Source: Collinsella sp. (lineage in GTDB: Bacteria; Actinomycetota; Coriobacteriia; Coriobacteriales; Coriobacteriaceae). Taken from it: a stretch of DNA of 10,135 nucleotides. Every line of letters starts with the position of its first letter. The stretch's first letter is position 1. Positions 5,582-10,135 of this stretch are shown piece by piece. Made by a program: the position numbers and the translations under genes. Under the pieces are notes generated by a model, which saw only the letters and a program-made list of their open reading frames with translations, did no database searches and had not been told where the DNA came from. The stretch lies in contig JAHHSP010000038.1 in assembly GCA_020025115.1 (NCBI GenBank), positions 1-10,135 of the forward strand. Reading direction: 5' to 3'.

Positions 5582-6733
5582 ATGACCGACTGGATCATCG
5601 CTCATGCGAACGGAGACCGCGCAAGGGTCGGAGCGGTGGCGGGAATCATCTGCATAGCGCTCAACGTCGCTTTGTGCGCTGCTAAGGCCCTCGTGGGTAT
5701 TCTGTCGGGGTCTGTCTCCATTTTGGCCGATGCGTTCAACAATCTGAGCGATGCGAGTTCGAATATCGTGAGTGTCTTGGGCTTTAAGCTGGCCAGTAAG
5801 CCCGCCGACCCCGAGCACCCATATGGACATGGGCGCTTCGAGTACCTCTCGGGTCTCGTGGTCGCGGTTCTCGTGCTGATGATCGGTGTGGAGTTGGTCA
5901 AATCGTCAATCGACAAGATCTTGCACCCGAGTCCTGTCGAATTCTCGCTTGCACTCGTTGCGGTCCTTGTCATGTCCATACTGGTGAAGCTCTGGATGGC
6001 TCGCCTCAACAATGCCCTCGGCGACCGCATCAACTCCGAGACCCTGCTTGCAACCGCTCAAGACTCTAAAAATGATGTGTTGGCGACCGGGGTCGTGCTC
6101 GCATGTGCCATTATCGCCCGGGTGACCGAGGTGAATCTCGATGCATGGGCCGGCCTGGCCGTTGGCGTCTATATCGGCTGGAGTGGTGTCGAGCTTATTC
6201 GCGATACGGTCAACCCGCTGTTGGGCCAGGCGCCCGACCCCGAGCTTGTCGCGCACATTCGAGCCGAGATCATGGCGTATCCCGGCGTGATTGGTACCCA
6301 TGACCTCATGGTGCACGATTATGGTCCGGGCCGACAGTTCGCGAGCGCCCATGTCGAGATGGCCGCCGAGACCGATCCCATGGAGAGCCACGACGCGCTG
6401 GACAATATCGAGCAGGCGTTTAAAGACGATGACGGTCTCATCGTCACACTGCACTACGATCCGATAATCACGAACGACCCACATGTCGTCGACATGCGCA
6501 ATAAGATCGATGCCATGGCGAAGAGCCTCGACGGCGAGGCGAGCATCCATGACCTGAGGTGCGTTCCGGGGCCGACGCATACCAATGTCATCTTCGATTG
6601 CCTACATCCCACCGGGTGCGCATTGGGGCCATCTGAATTCAAGCGAAAGCTCGGGGACCTGGTCATCGAAGAATACCCTGACGCTGTGCCCAAAATCACC
6701 ATCGACGAGGACTATGTGAGCGCTGAGCAGTAA
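5582..6733 (+). CDS. CDF-family cation exporter, probably manganese-type, with doubled C-terminal domain
   Basis: This 383-aa inner-membrane protein of the cation diffusion facilitator family should export a divalent metal in exchange for protons. About six hydrophobic segments lie in residues 16-210, with the family motif PYGHGRFEYL (80-89). Aligned by eye to E. coli YiiP (recalled), the transport-site ligands are N53 and D57 in TM2 (NxxxD) and D161 and D165 in TM5 (DxxxD). That replaces the Zn set D-D/H-D and resembles the Mn2+ exporter MntE, so Mn2+ is the likely substrate (inference). The cytoplasmic ferredoxin-like domain appears twice, at about 219-296 and 300-379, each with an HDL...GP core. 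The first copy keeps His240, His257, His291 and Asp293, matching YiiP's cytosolic metal site. The second has lost two of those positions (Phe338, Asp374 region). Usual CDF length is about 300 aa. No neighbour indicates its regulation. Confidence 0.9.
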   Translation: MTDWIIAHANGDRARVGAVAGIICIALNVALCAAKALVGILSGSVSILADAFNNLSDASSNIVSVLGFKLASKPADPEHPYGHGRFEYLSGLVVAVLVLMIGVELVKSSIDKILHPSPVEFSLALVAVLVMSILVKLWMARLNNALGDRINSETLLATAQDSKNDVLATGVVLACAIIARVTEVNLDAWAGLAVGVYIGWSGVELIRDTVNPLLGQAPDPELVAHIRAEIMAYPGVIGTHDLMVHDYGPGRQFASAHVEMAAETDPMESHDALDNIEQAFKDDDGLIVTLHYDPIITNDPHVVDMRNKIDAMAKSLDGEASIHDLRCVPGPTHTNVIFDCLHPTGCALGPSEFKRKLGDLVIEEYPDAVPKITIDEDYVSAEQ

Positions 6734-6814
6734 GGGCGCGGTGGCGTGTACATGCTGCCGTTTGCCGAAGCCTGACGCCATTGGGCGAGCGAGGGTCATG
6801 GGCATGGAGGGTTT

Positions 6815-6823
6815 TGTTACCAT
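6815..6823 (+). promoter_or_regulatory. Possible extended -10 promoter for the AIM24 gene
   Basis: TGTTACCAT fits TGn followed by TACCAT, four of six matches to TATAAT with the extended -10 TG, about 40 bases before the start codon. No -35 is visible at the right spacing. The rest of the 130-base gap (6734-6863) contains no terminator, so read-through from the exporter gene is also possible. Confidence 0.35.
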
Positions 6824-6851
6824 TACCGCCAACGCAGGTGAAATACGAGAC

Positions 6852-6857
6852 AAGGAG
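6852..6857 (+). promoter_or_regulatory. Ribosome binding site for the AIM24 gene
   Basis: AAGGAG is six bases before ATG at 6864 and decides that start. The same frame is open to 6741, but those 41 residues have no Shine-Dalgarno sequence and no AIM24 character. Confidence 0.88.
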
Positions 6858-6863
6858 CTTGCC

Positions 6864-7670
6864 ATGGCGTACACCGTATACAACTTCCAGGACAATAACG
6901 ATGTCAAGAAGATTGCCGAGAAAGGACAGTTTTCGGTCGTCGAATGGCAGCGTGACCTCTCGGTGTCCCCTTGGAGCGCGCAGACAGCGTGGTTCAGCTC
7001 GGAGATGAACGTCCGCCGTCGCCAGCTCATCGCTGATTTGGACGGGCGCACGGGCGTTACGCTGCAGGCGGGCGCCATGCAGTGGACAGTCGGAAATGTG
7101 CACTCCACAACGGGCGTCAAGGGTGCGGGCGACCTCATGGGCAAGATGTTCCGCGGGGCCGTCAGTCAGGATTCCATGATCAAGCCCGAATACACCGGCA
7201 CGGGAATGCTCGTGTGTGAGCCCACATGGCAGTACCTGCTCCTTATCGATCTTGCCGAGTGGGGTAATTCCGTCGTGCTTAACGATGGGCTGTTTCTCGC
7301 GTGCGACGGCACCATCAAGGACTCGTTGCAGCGCCGCTCGAACATTTCCTCTGCAGTCGCGGGCAACGAGGGCCTGTTCAACCTGCGTCTGGATGGAGCG
7401 GGCGTTCTCGCGCTTGAGTCGCCTTGCCCGGTCGAGGAAGTCATCTATGTCGACCTGAATGATGACGAGCTCAAGATAGACGGTAACTATGCCCTGGTCT
7501 GGACATCGGGGCTTGAGTTTACCGTCGAGCGTTCGGGCAAGAGCCTGATTGGATCCGCTGTGAGTGGCGAGGGCCTGGTCAACGTCTATCGCGGCACCGG
7601 ACGCGTCATGATGGCGCCCATGCAACCGGCGACGAACTACAACACCTACGCGGCCGAATCGACCGACTAA
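6864..7670 (+). CDS. AIM24-family protein
   Basis: This 268-aa protein matches the AIM24 family (Pfam PF01987 type), a beta-rich fold found in many bacteria and in the yeast mitochondrial protein Aim24. Its biochemical role in bacteria is not established. Recognition rests on the layout: LQAGAMQWTVGNV (67-79), a glycine-rich stretch followed by FRGAVSQDSMIKPEYTGTG, the core strand MLVCEPTWQYLLLIDL, DGLFLACDGTIKDSL, and the closing GEGLVNVYRGTGRVMMAP. No signal peptide or membrane helix is visible, so it is probably cytoplasmic. It has its own Shine-Dalgarno sequence and terminator and looks monocistronic. It lies between a metal exporter and a convergent glutaredoxin-like gene, and neither gives a firm clue to its job. 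Codon bias is weaker than in the ribosomal genes upstream, as expected for lower expression. Confidence 0.85.
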   Translation: MAYTVYNFQDNNDVKKIAEKGQFSVVEWQRDLSVSPWSAQTAWFSSEMNVRRRQLIADLDGRTGVTLQAGAMQWTVGNVHSTTGVKGAGDLMGKMFRGAVSQDSMIKPEYTGTGMLVCEPTWQYLLLIDLAEWGNSVVLNDGLFLACDGTIKDSLQRRSNISSAVAGNEGLFNLRLDGAGVLALESPCPVEEVIYVDLNDDELKIDGNYALVWTSGLEFTVERSGKSLIGSAVSGEGLVNVYRGTGRVMMAPMQPATNYNTYAAESTD

Positions 7671-7692
7671 ATCGCGTGAGCACTTGATATGG

Positions 7693-7726
7693 CAAGGCCC
7701 TCTCTCAGGAGAGGGCCTTGTTGGTT
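7693..7726 (+). terminator. Terminator after the AIM24 gene
   Basis: A perfect 12-bp stem, CAAGGCCCTCTC (7693-7704) with GAGAGGGCCTTG (7709-7720), closes a TCAG loop 22 bases after the stop codon. The following TTGGTT is a poor T-tract. The stem is symmetric, so it could also stop minus-strand transcripts from the convergent gene. Confidence 0.8.
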
Positions 7727-7797
7727 AGGGCGATTTGACTGTCGGATTGCGGATGCGCATCTCGGTGCAACCAGGCAGGGGGCATGGATACGTTCCA

Positions 7798-7845
7798 GAT
7801 GCGGCAAGCAGGCACGTGGCCGCTTGCATCCGCGCTTGCACGCGG
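7798..7845. other. Nested hairpins in the convergent intergenic region
   Basis: Between the AIM24 terminator and the convergent glutaredoxin stop (7727-7846) two inverted repeats adjoin. GATG-(CGG)-CAAGC (7798-7809) pairs with GCTTGCATC (7822-7830) with a three-base bulge, and an inner GGC/GCC pairs round ACGTG. CCGCG (7830-7834) pairs with CGCGG (7841-7845) round CTTGCA, one base from the stop of the minus-strand gene. Neither has a T-tract on the minus strand. They may serve as 3'-end protection or weak termination. Confidence 0.35.
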
Positions 7846-7846
7846 G

Positions 7847-8095
7847 CTATCGACAAAGATTCTCGTCGATCCACGAAATGATGTCGCTTGATTCATAGAG
7901 CGGGTTGCCATCGATGAACAAGCAGGGGACTTGCCGTTTTCCGCCGACTTTGAGGAGGGTGGCGGCTGCTTCGCGATCTTGCGAGATGTCGATCAGCGGG
8001 ATCGACACGTCATGCCGATTCATGAAGTCGAGCACTCGTATGCAGAAGGGGCATGTGGGTCGATAATACAGGGCGAGTTCGTGACGAGCGCTCAT
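7847..8095 (-). CDS. Glutaredoxin-like thioredoxin-fold protein
   Basis: This small (82 aa) thioredoxin-fold protein probably carries out thiol-disulfide exchange or deglutathionylation-type reactions in the cytoplasm. The active site CPFC (C15-C18) follows strand ELALYYRPT, QVP (55-57) supplies the expected cis-proline, and YESSDIISWIDENL (67-80) is the typical C-terminal ending of glutaredoxins and GST N-domains. The ATG (8093-8095) has AAGGAG on the minus strand (8101-8106) five bases upstream. It lies downstream of purL in the same direction, with a terminator in between. A possible weak promoter (TTGCCC, 19 bases, TTATCT) is readable in that gap, so it is probably transcribed mainly alone. 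Its physiological partner is unknown; coriobacteria are not known for glutathione, so another thiol may be involved (inference). Confidence 0.85.
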   Translation of the reverse strand: MSARHELALYYRPTCPFCIRVLDFMNRHDVSIPLIDISQDREAAATLLKVGGKRQVPCLFIDGNPLYESSDIISWIDENLCR

Positions 8096-8179
8096 GCGGT
8101 CTCCTTGCGGTGAAGATGCTGTTGCCAGATAAGCTTGTACCCGAATGCGCAGGGCAAATACAGAGGGGCCCCGAAGGTA

Positions 8180-8212
8180 AAGGCGCCGCCGACCGGGGGT
8201 CGACGGCGCCTT
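8180..8212 (-). terminator. Terminator after purL (minus strand)
   Basis: Bases 8180-8194 and 8198-8212 form a 15-bp inverted repeat with a three-base loop. The single mismatch (C8189 against A8203) is C-A in plus-strand RNA but G-U in minus-strand RNA, so the stem is complete only in the direction of purL. It starts 35 bases after the purL stop. The T-tract is short (TTTA). Confidence 0.78.
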
Positions 8213-8247
8213 GTCATCCGAGAGAAGACGGAAGGATCGAGGAGCGA

Positions 8248-10135
8248 CTAGCCGAAGTAGGCCACACCGCTCTCGAACAGCGGCATGAACTTCTCACCGG
8301 GGACGTTCTTGTACAGACCGTCGCCACGACGCTCCACGTGACCCATCTTGCCGAACACGCGGCCATCGGGGCTGGTGATACCCTCGATGCAAGCGATGGA
8401 GCCGTTGGGGTTCACATCGAGATCCATGGATGGCATGCCCGCCACATCGACGTATTGCGTGGCGATCTGGCCGCCTGCGCGAAGTTGGCCGAGCACCTCG
8501 TCGTTGGCGACGAAGCGGCCCTCTCCATGGGAGATGGCGACGGTGTAGAGCTCCTCGGGGTCGCACTGGGACAGCCAAGGGGAGAGGTCGCTGCAGATGC
8601 GCGTGCGGACCAGCCGGCTCTGATGGCGCCCGATCTCGTTGAAGGTCAGCGTCGGGGCTTCGGGGGTGGCGTCCACGATGTCGCCGTAGGGCACGAGGCC
8701 CAGTTTGACGAGCGCCTGGAAGCCGTTGCAAATACCGAGCATCAGGCCATCGCGGGACTGAAGCAGGTTACGGACGGCCTCGGTGACTTCGGGGGCGCGG
8801 AAGAAGGCGGTGATGAACTTGGCGGAGCCGTCGGGCTCGTCGCCTCCGGAGAAGCCGCCGGGGATCATGACGATCTGGGATTCGCGAATGCGGCGCGCCA
8901 GCTCGCGGGTGGATTCGGCGACATTCTCGGGCGTGAGGTTGTTGATCACGAACACGTCCGCCTCGGCACCGGCTGCGCGGAAGGCACGGGCGGAATCGAA
9001 CTCGCAGTTGTTGCCGGGGAAGACCGGGATGATCACACGCGGCTTCGCGATCTTGATCCCGCCATAGCTCGCACGGATGCGGCCCTCCTCCTCGCAACGG
9101 TAGCGCTCCTCGGGGATGAGCACATCGGGGGCGTCGGCATCGTCGGCGGCGCTGCGATAGGGGAATACGCCCTCGAGCGCGCTCGCCCAAGCCTCCTGTA
9201 GCTCGTCCAGATCGAGCGTCTCGCCGTAGGCGGTGAATTCGTAGGGCTCGCAGGTCACGCCGAGCTCCACGACGGTCGCGCCGTCGACCTTGGGCAGGGT
9301 CGCGCCCTCGTCGAGTTCGACGACGAAGCAGCCGTAGGAGTGATCGAACAGGTCGCGCGCATCGGCCTCATAGTAGTCCTCGGACACCTCGAAGCCCATG
9401 CGGTTGCCCAAACAGGCCTTGAACAGGATCTCGGCCAAACCTCCGAAGCCCGCGGTGGAGACGGAGAGCGCCTTGCCCTCGCGCACGAGGCCCTCGACGG
9501 TGCGGAAGGCGGTGAGCAGGGAGTCGGATTCGGGTAGGAGGTCGTCGACCTGGTAGCCGGGCTGGATCAGGGCAACACGGTGGCCGGCCCCCTTGAACTC
9601 GGGCGACACCACGTTGGCGAGCTTGTCCACGGCCACGGCGAAGGAGACGAGCGTCGGCGGGACGTCGAGGCTCTCAAAGGAGCCGGACATGGAGTCCTTG
9701 CCGCCGATGGCCCCGGCGCCGAGCTCGACCTGTGCCATGAGGGCGCCCAGGACGGCGGCCATGGGCTTGCCCCAGCGCTCGGGCACGTCGCGCAGCCGCT
9801 CGAAATACTCCTGGAAGGAGAGGTAGACCTTCTCATGGTCGAAGCCGGTGGCGACGAGGCGGGAAATGCTCTCGACGACGGAGAGGTAGGCTCCGCGGTA
9901 CTGGTCGGCGTCCATGATGTAGGGATTGAAGCCCCAGGCCATGCCGGAGACCGTGGTGGTCTCGCCGTCAACCGGGAACTTGGCGACCATGGCCTGGTTC
10001 GGAGTGAGCTGGCGCCATCCGCCGAAGGGCATGAGGACGGTCGCGGCTCCGATGGTGGAGTCGAAGCGCTCGGACAGGCCCTTGTTGGAACACACGTTGA
10101 GGTCGCTCACGAGCTCGATCATGGCGTCATGGAAG
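8248..10135 (-). CDS. purL: Phosphoribosylformylglycinamidine synthase, C-terminal half (runs off window)
   Basis: FGAM synthase performs the fourth step of purine synthesis, using glutamine and ATP to turn FGAR into FGAM. The visible 628 residues (numbered from 10134) are the C-terminal half of a large single-chain enzyme. The frame stays open past the window end, so the ATG at 10120-10122 is internal. The second AIRS-like half shows GAGAIGGKDSMSGSFE (GGKDSM at about 144-149). The class I glutamine amidotransferase domain runs from about 365 to the end, with FPGNNCEF (373-379), GGFSGGDEPDG, and nucleophile Cys469 in GICNGFQALVKLG. HGEGRF follows, and His599 and Glu601 lie in GHVER. The GKMGHVER ending, in place of MPHPER, fits the clostridial-type long PurL (TIGR01857, from memory). 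All catalytic-triad residues are present. The separate small-subunit form (PurS/PurQ/PurL) is excluded by the fusion. Confidence 0.96.
   Translation of the reverse strand, partial: FHDAMIELVSDLNVCSNKGLSERFDSTIGAATVLMPFGGWRQLTPNQAMVAKFPVDGETTTVSGMAWGFNPYIMDADQYRGAYLSVVESISRLVATGFDHEKVYLSFQEYFERLRDVPERWGKPMAAVLGALMAQVELGAGAIGGKDSMSGSFESLDVPPTLVSFAVAVDKLANVVSPEFKGAGHRVALIQPGYQVDDLLPESDSLLTAFRTVEGLVREGKALSVSTAGFGGLAEILFKACLGNRMGFEVSEDYYEADARDLFDHSYGCFVVELDEGATLPKVDGATVVELGVTCEPYEFTAYGETLDLDELQEAWASALEGVFPYRSAADDADAPDVLIPEERYRCEEEGRIRASYGGIKIAKPRVIIPVFPGNNCEFDSARAFRAAGAEADVFVINNLTPENVAESTRELARRIRESQIVMIPGGFSGGDEPDGSAKFITAFFRAPEVTEAVRNLLQSRDGLMLGICNGFQALVKLGLVPYGDIVDATPEAPTLTFNEIGRHQSRLVRTRICSDLSPWLSQCDPEELYTVAISHGEGRFVANDEVLGQLRAGGQIATQYVDVAGMPSMDLDVNPNGSIACIEGITSPDGRVFGKMGHVERRGDGLYKNVPGEKFMPLFESGVAYFG

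Noticed and set aside
5455..5685. Short plus-strand frame in the exporter leader starting MNVELLGERM
   Set aside because: It has no Shine-Dalgarno sequence, overlaps the exporter start in another frame, and its second half is the exporter gene misread.
6741..6863. 41-residue N-terminal extension of the AIM24 protein
   Set aside because: AAGGAG immediately before ATG 6864 sets the start, and the extension is Cys/Arg-rich and unlike the family.
8053..9201. 382-residue open frame on the plus strand opposite purL
   Set aside because: It is in codon register with purL on the other strand and also overlaps the glutaredoxin start. It is explained by the same codon bias, and no ribosome binding site or domain is visible.
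1..10135. CRISPR array, insertion sequence, tRNA or rRNA gene
   Set aside because: No regularly spaced repeats, transposase reading frame, terminal inverted repeats, or tRNA/rRNA signature were seen on either strand.

Overview
The window looks like chromosome from a high-GC actinobacterium, most likely class Coriobacteriia (Collinsella-like). The reasons are the strong C-ending codon bias, the gene order rpoC - rpsL - rpsG - fusA - rpsJ with no tuf, ribosomal protein genes that start with TTG, and a large single-chain PurL of the clostridial/coriobacterial type. The taxon is inferred from memory of gene families, not from a search.

Layout. Bases 1-1650 hold the 3' part of rpoC (RNA polymerase beta'), closed by a strong intrinsic terminator (1700-1740). 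A near-consensus promoter (1796-1824) then drives the str cluster: rpsL (S12, TTG start at 1918), rpsG (S7), fusA (EF-G) and rpsJ (S10, TTG start at 5001). A long GNRA-loop hairpin (5334-5371) ends it. rpsJ is therefore cut off from the usual S10 operon, and tuf is absent between fusA and rpsJ. Next come two forward-strand accessory genes: a CDF-family cation exporter with Mn-type metal ligands and a doubled cytoplasmic domain (5582-6733), and an AIM24-family protein (6864-7670) with its own terminator. The last part is on the minus strand: the C-terminal half of purL (8248-10135, running off the window) ends at a minus-strand terminator and is followed by a small glutaredoxin-like gene (7847-8095). 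That gene converges on the AIM24 gene.

Function. The left half is the core transcription and translation block: RNA polymerase, the decoding-site and mRNA-channel proteins S12 and S7, the translocase EF-G, and S10 (NusE). The right half is unrelated housekeeping: metal export, an AIM24 protein of unknown role, a small thiol-disulfide protein and a purine synthesis enzyme.

The most unusual signal is in rpoC. After the normal end of the beta' core there are about 225 extra residues. They include a helix-hairpin-helix domain that aligns by eye, without gaps, to the C-terminal domain of the RNA polymerase alpha subunit, including most residues alpha uses to bind UP-element DNA. Other points worth a second look are arginine at S12 position 88 (a known streptomycin-resistance substitution), altered signature motifs in the beta' core, a 14-base alternating purine-pyrimidine tract in the rpsL promoter spacer, and the isolated rpsJ.
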